This document shows positions 22,933 to 33,137 of a stretch of 33,513 bases of DNA, one piece after another; position 1 is the first letter of the stretch; every line of letters starts with the position of its first letter. This DNA comes from an uncultured Hyphomicrobiales bacterium. Its GTDB lineage: Bacteria; Pseudomonadota; Alphaproteobacteria; Rhizobiales; Xanthobacteraceae. The translations under genes and the position numbers were made by a program. The stretch spans positions 1-33,513 of the forward strand of contig CAITJJ010000208.1 of the NCBI GenBank assembly GCA_903892675.1, given 5' to 3'. Under the pieces are notes generated by a model, which did not search any database, had not been told where the DNA came from, and saw only the letters and a program-made list of their open reading frames with translations.

Positions 22933-23133
22933 GAGCTTGCCGTGGTCGTTTTGTTTGGCCATCCCGGCGCCCGCGTGCCGAAGCCATCCTAGCACGGACG
23001 CGCGGAGGGCGGACTAGCCGGCTTGCCTGTCAACGCCCGGAATGCCGGAGACGAACAGGAGATCTCCAACGCGCGTGGCGTAGGACAGCGGCGGGGCTTT
23101 GATGTTCGGGGGCGGAGGGAAGTGGGTGATCAT
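22933..23133. repeat. ~200-bp direct repeat, copy C
   Basis: Matches 22276-22478 from gagcttgccgtg through the ridA start. It carries only the first ten codons of the DUF4304-like gene (MAKQNDHGKL at 22933-22962 on -), then diverges, so this is a duplicated junction and not a second gene copy. Confidence 0.85.
23014..23133 (-). pseudogene. Truncated ridA 5' fragment, copy C (intact short frame)
   Basis: An intact 39-codon frame: MITHFPPPPNIKAPPLSYAT, then RVGDLLFVSGIPGVDRQAG and a TAG stop. It covers the first strands of RidA and ends after the IPG block, lacking the catalytic Arg and Glu, so it cannot be an active deaminase. Compared with copy B it keeps the reading frame. The AAC for GCC change at codon 10 is shared with copy B, so B and C descend from one truncated ancestor. 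Confidence 0.8.
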
Positions 23134-23240
23134 GGTGGGCTGTGACATAAATTGAAACAAGGGAGAAATCGCCGTTGTCATTTGATCAGCAGGCGGAATT
23201 CGTAAATAGGCTGCTTCCGCTTCACTAGTCGTCATGCCGC

Positions 23241-23843
23241 CTAAACAATGCTGCCTTTCTTCGCAATCCAAACCTTAATAATATTTACAAAGTCATTGTA
23301 AAGAATGCGACGCGTTGTAATTCCTGACTCTATGCATATGCGAGGGAATTGTCGCAAAAGCCTTTTGTAATCCTGGGTGATCGGAACGTCGCCGGGTAGC
23401 AGCGTGTGAGAATTGAATTGAGCCAACCAGTTTCTAACGACCAGAATTACCTCTTCAAAACTATTCTGGTGAATTTGAATGTCTTGGCCCGCAATATCGG
23501 ATGTTCGTTGATAACGGTAGGATACAGCGTCCAATACTAGGCAGGTTTTTGATGAGTGGGATCGGCCACCAAATTTCTTTGCTCCGACGAAAATTCCTAA
23601 TTCAAAAGGCATGTTAAATCGTGGCAATCCGCTGCTTAATTGCGTCCTCGAAATGTCATGTATTGCATGACTACACGAACCCATAATATCCATAATCTTG
23701 TCGAGGCGATTTTGGCTCCCATCCGCAACTTCTAGTGAGCAACGTGGCTCAAATCCACAATACACCAGCGTGAAGACGATGGCCCTGAATTTTCTCTGAT
23801 ATTGTGCGTCAAACGGGCAATTAATAAATACTGCGCTCGCCAT
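23241..23843 (-). CDS. TIR/deoxyribosyltransferase-like Rossmannoid protein, possible defence effector
   Basis: A 200-residue soluble protein. The first strand VFINCPFD (5-12) is followed by FRAIVFTLVYCGFEPRCSLE, then RLDKIMDIMGSCSHAIHDIS and RFNMPFELGIFVGAKKFGG with Glu81. A first-strand motif, a variable helix and an ELG glutamate resemble the layout of nucleoside deoxyribosyltransferases and TIR-like NAD-cleaving proteins; this is a fold-level inference. I recall related 'NCPFD' proteins in many bacteria without a firm function. It starts 10 bp after the small basic gene, so the two form an operon. Its base composition is clearly more AT-rich than the flanking core genes. Confidence 0.7.
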   Translation of the reverse strand: MASAVFINCPFDAQYQRKFRAIVFTLVYCGFEPRCSLEVADGSQNRLDKIMDIMGSCSHAIHDISRTQLSSGLPRFNMPFELGIFVGAKKFGGRSHSSKTCLVLDAVSYRYQRTSDIAGQDIQIHQNSFEEVILVVRNWLAQFNSHTLLPGDVPITQDYKRLLRQFPRICIESGITTRRILYNDFVNIIKVWIAKKGSIV

Positions 23844-23853
23844 GTCTCACCGA

Positions 23854-24132
23854 TTAAATGGCTTTAAATATCCTCTCAGGGGAGATCGTTCCGCGCTTTG
23901 GCTTTAGAGAGAATTTTCGAACAGTCTTTGCCTGCTTGGGGTGGTCCAGCTTGAATTTTGAAATTAGCTGACCATTCACTTTGCTCGTGACTACGAAATA
24001 GGTTCCCTGATTGCTCTTAACCACATCGTAATTGCGAGTTTTTCTTGTGGCTTCCGCGGCCCGGCCGACGACGTTGGATGTCTTTGCCTTCTTAAAGCCC
24101 GACTTGGCTGTTTTCCATTTGCTATTGGGCAC
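23854..24132 (-). CDS. Small basic protein, operon partner, with frame-breaking A8 tract upstream
   Basis: As called from the GTG at 24132 it has 92 residues, Lys/Arg-rich, with KSNQGTYFVVTSKVNGQLIS as a probable strand region and FSLKPKRGTISPERI near the end. This GTG has no ribosome-binding site. The frame continues upstream as KVSSHGSYLVV without a stop, and an ATG at 24178 (MKKVKK-type start after cggag) would join it if the A8 tract (24160-24167 as T8 on +) had seven bases; the product would then have 107 residues. No family recognised; it may bind nucleic acid. Confidence 0.6.
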   Translation of the reverse strand: MPNSKWKTAKSGFKKAKTSNVVGRAAEATRKTRNYDVVKSNQGTYFVVTSKVNGQLISKFKLDHPKQAKTVRKFSLKPKRGTISPERIFKAI

Positions 24133-24230
24133 GACTAAGTAGCTGCCGTGACTAGAGACTTTTTTTTACCTTCTTCATTTGGAGGCTCCGAATCCAATCT
24201 ATTGGACATGATACACGGAAAAGTGGCGTC

Positions 24231-26390
<2,160 letters not shown>

Positions 26391-26398
26391 TGGGGAGG

Positions 26399-28294
26399 TT
26401 AGGATGATGCGGCGCGCTTGGCAAGGGCGGGGCGCCCGTCCGCATAGGCCGCCCAGGGTTTGTGGCGACGCGGGGGGAAGGCGAGTTCGAAGCCGCTTCC
26501 CGTCAGCGACAGGTTGGGATTGTAGTAGGGATCGTTGGCGAGAAGCGCCCCCCAGTGGCGCGCCATAAAAGCGTCGGCGGCGGCCATCGCCGCTGCGCCC
26601 GGCGCCTCGATGGCCGCCTCGCGTGAGCGATGGTCATGGCTGAGAACCGCTTGCGGCATCCAGACGTTGCGTTTGCCCTTTGCCGCAAGCCTGAGACAGA
26701 AATCGATGTTCGCGTGCGCGGCGCCAAGCTCACGCGCGTTCATGCCGCCCACGTCTTCGAACAGCTTGCGCCGCACGACGAGGCAGGCTTCCGACAGTGC
26801 GGAAACATTCGAGCACAGGACGGCGCGGCCGTAATAGCCTGGTTCGCGCTCGCGCCAGTTCCTGAACGCCGGCGCCGCGACGCCGTTCAATCCGAGAACG
26901 AGGCCCGCGCCGCGAAGCTTGTCTCGCTCGTGCAAAAGCTTGGGGCCGATCACGCCGTTCTCTTCATCAACGGCGAGCGCAACCAGTTGCGTAAGCCAGT
27001 CTATGCCCCGCGGCTCGGTATCCGGATCGACAATCGCGAGAATGTCGCCGCGCGCTTGCGCCGCGCCCGCGTTGACGAGCGCGGGCCATCGGGCGTCGGC
27101 GCTTTCGACGACGCCGACGCACGCATCCGCTTCAAACCCGCGCAAAGTCTCGCGCGTCGCCTTGTCGAGCGTTGAAGGAACGCTCACGATAATTTGGAGA
27201 GGCGCGTAATCCGTCCGCCACAGCAGGCCCTGAAGGCAGGCGCGCAGGCGCGCGGGGGCGGGGCGCGCGGGAACGATCGCCGTCACCAGCGGCGTGGGAT
27301 CGGGCGGTAGTCGTCGCGCTTCCTCCCAGGAGGGGGAGGTTTCACATTGCAATATGCGCGCGTTGACGCCGCGCGTCGCGAGATAATCGGCCTTGGCGCG
27401 TCGCGCCGCGCGAATGCAGCGATCAAGCTGCGTGTTTGAAAACGAGCGGTTCCCTTTGCTCTGCCGCCAGTGATAGAGGACAGAGGAAATGTGATGGATT
27501 TTCGAAGCACTTGTGGCGGCCGCGGCGCGCAATGCAAGATCATAATCCTGACTGCCCTCGAAGCCCGCGCGAAAGCCTCCGATCGTCTCGATGAGCGCCC
27601 GCCGGTAGACGCCAAAATGCGAGACCATATTGTGGCCAAGGAACAATTCCGGGTTCCAGTCGGTCTTGAAATAGGGCTCGAATCGGATTCCATCGTCGGA
27701 AATCTTGTCCTCATCCGAATAGACGAGGTCGGCGTCGGGAAATTGATCGATCAGAGCGGCGACTTCGTAAAGCGCGTGCGCGGGCAGAAGGTCGTCGTGA
27801 TCCATCAGGGCGACGAATTCGCCGGTCGCGAGTTTGAGCGCGGAATTGCTGGCCAGGGCGATGTTGCCGTTCGTATCCCGACGCATGAAGCGGACGCGTT
27901 TGTCGAGCGCCGCGTATTCGACGAGCAGCCGCGTTACGTTGGGCGAGGGCGAGGCGTCGTCGGCGACGCAGAGTTCCCAATTGTCATAGAGCTGCGCGCG
28001 AATGGAGCCGATAGCCTCGCGCAGCAAGCGTTCCGGCGTCTCGTAAGTCGGCATTACGATCGAGATCAGCGGGCGGCGCTGAAAACTCTCGATATGCGCG
28101 CCGATAGCGGCGCGGTCACTGTCCGACAAGGTGTCGTAGCGTTGCGTCCAGTAGCGATAGGCGGGGCCGCGCATCGCCGGCAGGCGCGACATGATCGTCG
28201 GCAATCGGGCGATGCGCGGCGGTCGCGACGCGGGGCTGACGGGCGTCGCGCTGGCGGCGGTCGTGGATGTCGTGGGTTTGTTTGCGTCGCGCAC
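26399..28294 (-). CDS. Two-domain GT2 glycosyltransferase
   Basis: A 631-residue protein from the GTG at 28294, or 597 residues from ATG 28192. The first GT-A domain is RRPLISIVMPTYETPERLLR (from about 74), ELCVADDASPSP and VALMDHDDLLP with the DxD-type metal motif at 165-168. A second GT2-like domain starts PLVTAIVPARPAP and has IVDPDTEPRGIDWL. The C-terminal LSHDHRSREAA and HWGALLANDPYYNPNLSL match large cell-surface glycan transferases. A longer frame upstream overlaps the small 'NPDVA' gene and is Arg/Pro-rich. It probably adds sugars to a cell-surface polysaccharide. Its stop abuts the thiC riboswitch. Confidence 0.88.
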   Translation of the reverse strand: MRDANKPTTSTTAASATPVSPASRPPRIARLPTIMSRLPAMRGPAYRYWTQRYDTLSDSDRAAIGAHIESFQRRPLISIVMPTYETPERLLREAIGSIRAQLYDNWELCVADDASPSPNVTRLLVEYAALDKRVRFMRRDTNGNIALASNSALKLATGEFVALMDHDDLLPAHALYEVAALIDQFPDADLVYSDEDKISDDGIRFEPYFKTDWNPELFLGHNMVSHFGVYRRALIETIGGFRAGFEGSQDYDLALRAAAATSASKIHHISSVLYHWRQSKGNRSFSNTQLDRCIRAARRAKADYLATRGVNARILQCETSPSWEEARRLPPDPTPLVTAIVPARPAPARLRACLQGLLWRTDYAPLQIIVSVPSTLDKATRETLRGFEADACVGVVESADARWPALVNAGAAQARGDILAIVDPDTEPRGIDWLTQLVALAVDEENGVIGPKLLHERDKLRGAGLVLGLNGVAAPAFRNWREREPGYYGRAVLCSNVSALSEACLVVRRKLFEDVGGMNARELGAAHANIDFCLRLAAKGKRNVWMPQAVLSHDHRSREAAIEAPGAAAMAAADAFMARHWGALLANDPYYNPNLSLTGSGFELAFPPRRHKPWAAYADGRPALAKRAASS

Positions 28295-28295
28295 G

Positions 28296-28496
28296 TTACC
28301 GTCCGGCGCCGAACAATCGCGCAATTCCTTTGCGGCGCGGCGGGGGAAGGTCGGCCGCCTGCGCCGCCATCTCGCGCCAGGACGCGGTGATTTCATCCTT
28401 GTTGTCGCAAGGCGCCATGCCGCGCCTGACCGCGTCGGCGACGTCGGGATTGGAGAGGTAATAGTGTTCGTCAAAGTCCCTGGATGCGTCGGTCAT
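28296..28496 (-). CDS. Small 'YYLSNPDVADAV' protein, likely detached N-terminal module of the glycosyltransferase
   Basis: From ATG 28496 the protein has 66 residues. MTDASRDFDEHYYLSNPDVA followed by DAVRRGM matches a short module found at the start of many large bacterial glycosyltransferases. The stop overlaps the region of the next gene's GTG start (one base between the two frames), and the frames differ. So either two genes are tightly coupled or one gene was split by an indel near 28290-28310. No active site is present in this piece. Confidence 0.65.
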   Translation of the reverse strand: MTDASRDFDEHYYLSNPDVADAVRRGMAPCDNKDEITASWREMAAQAADLPPPRRKGIARLFGAGR

Positions 28497-28599
28497 GGAA
28501 CTTTTCCGATCCGGAATCCGCCCGATTTCGTCAGTGGAACCCACCGACCGATATCCGTCGTGCTCTTAGAAGAGTTGTCGTATTTTGGCAACGATGTTG

Positions 28600-28700
28600 C
28601 CGCACCGGCACCGTCCTGCCCTCGCTGCCGAAATGGTTGGAGGACTATAACCATGTTCGCCCGCGCTGGGGTTTGCGAAATCATTTGGCGCGTCAACGCC
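28600..28700 (+). pseudogene. Transposase/integrase C-terminal remnant
   Basis: In one + frame the DNA reads LPKWLEDYNHVRPRWGLRNH (28625-28684), matching the C-terminal W-x-DYN-x-x-RPH segment of IS3/IS481-type DDE transposases, with Arg for the usual His/Ser context. No start and no DDE core are nearby, and the frame beyond loses similarity. The rest of the 360-bp gap (28497-28860) holds no gene. It marks an old insertion between the glycosyltransferase and the sugar cluster. Confidence 0.5.
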
Positions 28701-28860
28701 GTCGCGCGTTCGCGCTTACCAACAGCGTGTCAAGGAACGTCGCCTTCGCGTCTATTGGGATTGGGTGGGGTGCCCCTCTTACTTCGCTCCATCGATCAAG
28801 ATGTCTTGAAGCTGGGACAGTGGGGTTGGCAAAGTCGTTTTTGGTATTTAATCAACTGGC

Positions 28861-29769
28861 ATGAAAGCTTTGCTAACGGGCGCGAGCGGAGTCCTCGGTC
28901 GCCACTGTCTTACGGCTCTGCTGTCTTGCGGACACACTCCGATTGCGGTGAGTCGCACCCGACCTCGGGACGCCCCCGATATCGAATGGCTGGAACGTGA
29001 TTTGCTTGTGGCGGGGGAGCCCCGGCGATTGGCGCGCGAGGCTCGAGCGGACGTGGCGCTGCATCTCGCATGGACCGCGCAACCCGGCTATTTTTGGACC
29101 GATCAGGCGAATAACGCTTGGATTGCCGCGTCGATTGAACTGGCGCGCGAGACGTTCGAGGCCGGTGCACGGCGGTTTTGCGGGGTGGGAACGTGTTTCG
29201 AGTATGAGTGGCCGGAAAACAGCGATTGCCACGAAGCAACAACGCCGCTTGGCGGCCACACGCTCTACGACCGCGCCAAGAGCGCCTGCTTTCGGGCGAT
29301 CGCGGAGATCGCCGGGCACGATGGACCCAGCCTTAGCTGGGCTCGATTGTTTTATCTTTATGGCCCTGGGGAGCACCCCGACCGTCTAGTGGCAAGTGTC
29401 GCACGCGCCCTGGTCGCCGGTAAGCCCGCCAATTGTTCGCATGGTTACGCTTTGCGCGACTACATGGACGCGCGCGATGCCGGCGCGGCGCTCGCGGCGC
29501 TGGCCACAAGCGACGTGAGCGGTGCGGTGAACATTGCCAGCGGCGAACGAACCAAGATCGCCGATTTAGCCAGCGAACTCGGTCGTCTTGCTGGCCGCCC
29601 GGACCTCGTTCGTCTAGGCACCCTGCCGGATCGCCCGGACGATCCACCACGCATTACCGCCGATATCCGACGCATGACGGAGGAGGTCGGGTTTCGACCA
29701 CGCCGATTGCGTCAGGGACTCGCGGATGTGCTCGATTATTGGCGCAAGCAGGAAATTATCGCCCCGTGA
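28861..29769 (+). CDS. NAD(P)-dependent sugar epimerase/dehydratase
   Basis: A 302-residue extended SDR. TGASGVLG (6-13) is the nucleotide motif; VALHLAW is a conserved strand; GTCFEYEW and Tyr136/Lys140 in LYDRAK are catalytic. Family members act on NDP-sugars; C-terminal RDYMDARDAGAALAAL and GAVNIASGERTKIADLA are typical of epimerases and reductases such as those for CDP-4-keto-6-deoxyhexoses. It begins the + strand sugar cluster, 282 bp before rfbF. Substrate is inferred from the neighbours as a CDP-deoxyhexose. No good ribosome-binding site is seen upstream. Confidence 0.88.
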   Translation: MKALLTGASGVLGRHCLTALLSCGHTPIAVSRTRPRDAPDIEWLERDLLVAGEPRRLAREARADVALHLAWTAQPGYFWTDQANNAWIAASIELARETFEAGARRFCGVGTCFEYEWPENSDCHEATTPLGGHTLYDRAKSACFRAIAEIAGHDGPSLSWARLFYLYGPGEHPDRLVASVARALVAGKPANCSHGYALRDYMDARDAGAALAALATSDVSGAVNIASGERTKIADLASELGRLAGRPDLVRLGTLPDRPDDPPRITADIRRMTEEVGFRPRRLRQGLADVLDYWRKQEIIAP

Positions 29770-30051
29770 CGCTAGTCGTCCTGCGTGCTCTCAAATCCGA
29801 CGCCATCGGCTTGGCGCCACGCTTCGCAGCGGCTAAGAAAGACCGCGTTGATGGCGCTTGGGCGCGTCTCCTTTTAGGCGGGAGGTGTGAGTTGGGTCGG
29901 TCGGGAATGATTTTATTCAATGTCTTTTTCGTCAAGGGGTCGCGTTCGAGGAAACCTCGGGGTCTGAATTGAACTCCGGCGCTTGTCAGTCACCAAACCT
30001 GGGGCATCGAATGGACCATCGAAAACGATCGGATCTTGGCGGAGATATCAA

Positions 30052-30825
30052 TTGCAGACAGTGATATTGGCCGGGGGCATGGGGACGCGCATATCGGAAG
30101 AATCCCATTTGCGGCCGAAGCCTCTGATCGAGATTGCCGGGCGTCCAATTCTTTGGCATATAATGAAGCTCTACGCCCATCACGGTGTCAACGATTTCAT
30201 CGTGTGCCTGGGCTACCGCGGCTATATGATCAAGGAGTATTTCGCCAATTATTTCCTGCACCATTCCGATGTGACCATTGACGCGCGCGAGAACCGGACC
30301 GTTTATCATCAAAGCAACGCGGACCCCTGGCGCGTAACGCTTGTGGATACCGGCGAGAACACGCAAACTGGTGGCCGTCTGAAGCGCGTTGCGCATTACC
30401 TAAATAGCGGTGAGAGCTTTTGTTTCACCTATGGCGATGGAGTTTCGAACGTGGATATTACTGCGCTCGTGGCCTTTCACAAAGCGCACGGGAGGAAGGC
30501 GACTCTGACAGCTGTCGTTCCACCGGCCCGCTTTGGCGCGCTTTCCCTCGCTGGAGATAGGGTCGAGAAATTTGTCGAGAAACCGCGCACCGGCGATGGA
30601 TTGATAAATGGCGGATTTTTCGTGCTTGAGCGCGACGTTATCGGGCGCATCAAGGGCGACAACACGTCCTGGGAGGCAGAGCCGGTGGAAAGCTTGGCGC
30701 GCGATGGCGAATTGATGGCATTTCGCCACGAAGGTTTCTGGCAATCGATGGACACTTTGCGCGACAAGCAAACGCTCGAAGCCCTGTGGACCGGGGGCGC
30801 CGCGCCGTGGAAGGTCTGGGCGTGA
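30052..30825 (+). CDS. rfbF: Glucose-1-phosphate cytidylyltransferase
   Basis: Makes CDP-glucose from CTP and glucose-1-phosphate, the entry to CDP-6-deoxyhexoses. From TTG 30052, preceded by ggcggag with a seven-base gap, it has 257 residues, the usual family length. An earlier in-frame start at 29983 would add 23 residues unlike the family. QTVILAGGMGTRISEESHLR is the nucleotidyltransferase signature, followed by KPLIEIAGRPILWHI; FTYGDGVSNVD and INGGFFVLE are RfbF blocks. Its stop overlaps the rfbG GTG. Confidence 0.93.
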   Translation: MQTVILAGGMGTRISEESHLRPKPLIEIAGRPILWHIMKLYAHHGVNDFIVCLGYRGYMIKEYFANYFLHHSDVTIDARENRTVYHQSNADPWRVTLVDTGENTQTGGRLKRVAHYLNSGESFCFTYGDGVSNVDITALVAFHKAHGRKATLTAVVPPARFGALSLAGDRVEKFVEKPRTGDGLINGGFFVLERDVIGRIKGDNTSWEAEPVESLARDGELMAFRHEGFWQSMDTLRDKQTLEALWTGGAAPWKVWA

Positions 30826-31874
30826 GGCGACCGGATCCCGCATTCTGGCGCGGTCGCCGCGTGCTGTTAACGGGTCACTCGGGATTTAAAGGTGGCTGGG
30901 CGGCGCATTACCTAGCGCATCTGGGAGCGAACATATTCGGGCTCGCGCTGTCGCCTGACACCGAACCCAATCTTTATTCCGTCTCGCGAGTCAACGAGAT
31001 CGTCACCGGCGGGATAGGCGATATACGCGACGCAGCCGATGTCGCCGTCGCGGTCGCCTCAAAGCCTCAAATTGTGCTGCACATGGCGGCGCAGCCGTTG
31101 GTGCGTCGATCGGTGCGCGCGCCGATAGAGACATTTGACGTCAATACCATGGGGACTGCTCGTCTTCTCGACGCTCTGCGGGTGGTGGATGGACTTGAAG
31201 CCGTCCTCGTCGTGACGACAGACAAAGTTTATGAAAATCTCGAGCATGGACACCCATTTCGCGAGAATGATTCGCTCGGAGGCCGAGACCCCTATTCCGC
31301 GTCGAAGGTCTGTGCCGAAATTGTAGTAGCTTCCTACGCACGCACCTATTTCGATGCGCGCGGCGTTCCACTGGCAACGGCGCGCGGCGGCAATGTTATC
31401 GGCGGGGGTGATTTTTCGGAAGACCGGATCGTGCCAGATGTTTTTCGCGCTCATGTCGCGGGCGAGCAGCTTGTGCTGCGAGATCCAGATGCGACGCGTC
31501 CCTGGCAGCATGCGCTCGATTGCGTCACCGGCTATCTGGTTTACGCCGAGGCGCTGGCCAAGGGCGAGAATCCGCCGCACGCGCTCAATTTTGGCCCGGT
31601 ATCGGGTGCCTCGCTTCCGGTTTCGGCCCTGGTCGATGAAATGCAAAAGGCTCTCGGCGCCGTGCGCGGTTGGCGACTGGCCGATGGGCCTCGCCCGCGC
31701 GAAATGAAACTGCTGGCGCTCGACACGGCGGCGGCGCGTGCCCATCTGGGTTTTGACGACCGACTTTCGGATACGGCTGCGATCAAGGAAACCGCGCGCT
31801 GGTATGCGGATTTCGCCAGCGGCAAGGACATGCGCACGGCAACCGCGCGGGCCATCGAGGACTATCTCAAGTGA
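30822..31874 (+). CDS. rfbG: CDP-glucose 4,6-dehydratase
   Basis: Converts CDP-glucose to CDP-4-keto-6-deoxyglucose. The GTG at 30822 overlaps the rfbF stop (GTGA), giving 350 residues, near the family norm of about 360. TGHSGFKG (17-24) binds NAD, and the TTDKVY strand (132-137) precedes catalytic Tyr158 and Lys162 (YSASK). RGGNVIGGGDFSEDRIVPD and RPWQHALDCVTGYL are typical RfbG blocks. The next gene, a methyltransferase, overlaps its stop by four bases. Confidence 0.93.
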   Translation: MRRPDPAFWRGRRVLLTGHSGFKGGWAAHYLAHLGANIFGLALSPDTEPNLYSVSRVNEIVTGGIGDIRDAADVAVAVASKPQIVLHMAAQPLVRRSVRAPIETFDVNTMGTARLLDALRVVDGLEAVLVVTTDKVYENLEHGHPFRENDSLGGRDPYSASKVCAEIVVASYARTYFDARGVPLATARGGNVIGGGDFSEDRIVPDVFRAHVAGEQLVLRDPDATRPWQHALDCVTGYLVYAEALAKGENPPHALNFGPVSGASLPVSALVDEMQKALGAVRGWRLADGPRPREMKLLALDTAAARAHLGFDDRLSDTAAIKETARWYADFASGKDMRTATARAIEDYLK

Positions 31875-33112
31875 CCGACACAACACCCCGTTGCCGTTTC
31901 TGCGACGCTCTCCTGCGTCATGTCTTCATCGACCTTGGTCTTTCTCCCTTGGCCAATCGCAATCTGCGCGCGGATGAGGTCGCGACCGAAAAAAAATATC
32001 CGTTGATTGTGCGAGTCTGCGAAACCTGCCTGCTAGTTCAGGCGGATGAATACGCGGCGCCGGACGAGATATTTAGCGACTACGATTATCTTTCCTCTAC
32101 ATCAAGCGGCTGGATGGCGCATGCGCGCGCATATTGCTCCGCCATGGCCAAGCGATTTCGCCTGGGCGCGGATTCCATTGTCGTCGAAATTGCTAGTAAC
32201 GATGGCTATCTCTTGCACAACTTTGTCGAAATGGGCGTTCCTGTGCTAGGCGTCGAGCCCGCCCGCAACGTCGCTGACATTGCCATTGCTGCCGGCGTGC
32301 CAACAGAGGCGGTATTTTTTGGCGTGGAGACCGCGCGGGAAATCGCAGAGCGGGGACGCAAGGCTGACTTAATGGTCGCCAACAATGTGCTTGCGCATGC
32401 TCCGAACACGCGCGATTTCGTTGGCGGCTTCGCCGAACTACTTGCGCCTGAAGGGGTCGCGACCTTTGAATTCCCGCATGTGATGAACCTGATCGATCAG
32501 GTTCAATTCGATACTATCTACCACGAGCATTTCTTCTATCTGTCGCTTTATGCGGTCGAAAAAATCATGGCATCGCAAGGCCTGCGCGTGTTCGATGTCG
32601 ATGAGTTGCCGACCCACGGCGGCTCGCTGCGGCTTTTTGTGTGCCACGACGCAGCGGCCCACCCGCCGACGCCAGCGTTGGATCGTTTGCGCGCGTGCGA
32701 ACGCGCCAAAAGACTCGACACGGTCGACGGCTATCTCGGCTTTGAGACGAGAGCCGCCAAAGTAAAAGCTGACTTTCTGGCGTTTCTTGCGCGCGCAGAG
32801 GGCGAGGGCAAGGTGGTCGCAGGCTACGGCGCTGCCGCCAAAGGCAGTACCTTTCTCAACTATTGCGGCGTCGGCGCGCCGCGCCTCGTTGAAATTTACG
32901 ATCGTAGCGCCACCAAGCAGGGCAAATTGGCGCCGGGAAGCCACATTCCGATCTATGATCCCGCGTGCGCGCGGAAAACCAAGCCGGACTATGTCGTAAT
33001 CCTGCCGTGGAACATTGCGGACGAAGTGCGCGAGAGCCTTGCCTACATTTCGGAATGGGGTGGAAAATTTGTCACGGCGGTTCCCGAGCCACGTATTTAT
33101 GAAGCGGACTGA
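31871..33112 (+). CDS. Zinc-binding SAM-dependent sugar C-methyltransferase
   Basis: A 413-residue protein with the layout of TylC3/EvaC-type NDP-ketosugar C-3 methyltransferases. An N-terminal zinc domain has CRFC (8-11) and CETC (50-53). The SAM-binding domain has VVEIASNDGYLL (104-115), and PHVMNLIDQVQFDTIYHEHF contains the conserved His/Glu catalytic region. A C-terminal Rossmann-like domain (VVAGYGAAAKGSTFLNYCGV) follows. The GTG start overlaps the rfbG stop. With RfbF and RfbG it would methylate CDP-4-keto-6-deoxyglucose, leading to a branched-chain deoxysugar (inference). Its 3' end is adjacent to a truncated transposase. Confidence 0.9.
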   Translation: MTDTTPRCRFCDALLRHVFIDLGLSPLANRNLRADEVATEKKYPLIVRVCETCLLVQADEYAAPDEIFSDYDYLSSTSSGWMAHARAYCSAMAKRFRLGADSIVVEIASNDGYLLHNFVEMGVPVLGVEPARNVADIAIAAGVPTEAVFFGVETAREIAERGRKADLMVANNVLAHAPNTRDFVGGFAELLAPEGVATFEFPHVMNLIDQVQFDTIYHEHFFYLSLYAVEKIMASQGLRVFDVDELPTHGGSLRLFVCHDAAAHPPTPALDRLRACERAKRLDTVDGYLGFETRAAKVKADFLAFLARAEGEGKVVAGYGAAAKGSTFLNYCGVGAPRLVEIYDRSATKQGKLAPGSHIPIYDPACARKTKPDYVVILPWNIADEVRESLAYISEWGGKFVTAVPEPRIYEAD

Positions 33113-33137
33113 CCGATTATGAAGTGGACTGACCGAT
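33097..33137 (+). repeat. 20-bp tandem duplication at the IS junction
   Basis: The segment ttatgaagcggactgaccga is repeated at once with c changed to t at one place (33097-33117 and 33117-33137, period 20). The methyltransferase stop codon lies in the first copy, and the transposase remnant starts in the second. Confidence 0.85.

Noticed and set aside
29770-30051. Gene or RNA between the epimerase and rfbF
   Set aside because: No convincing frame or hairpin; a leader to rfbF with a TTG start is the simpler reading.
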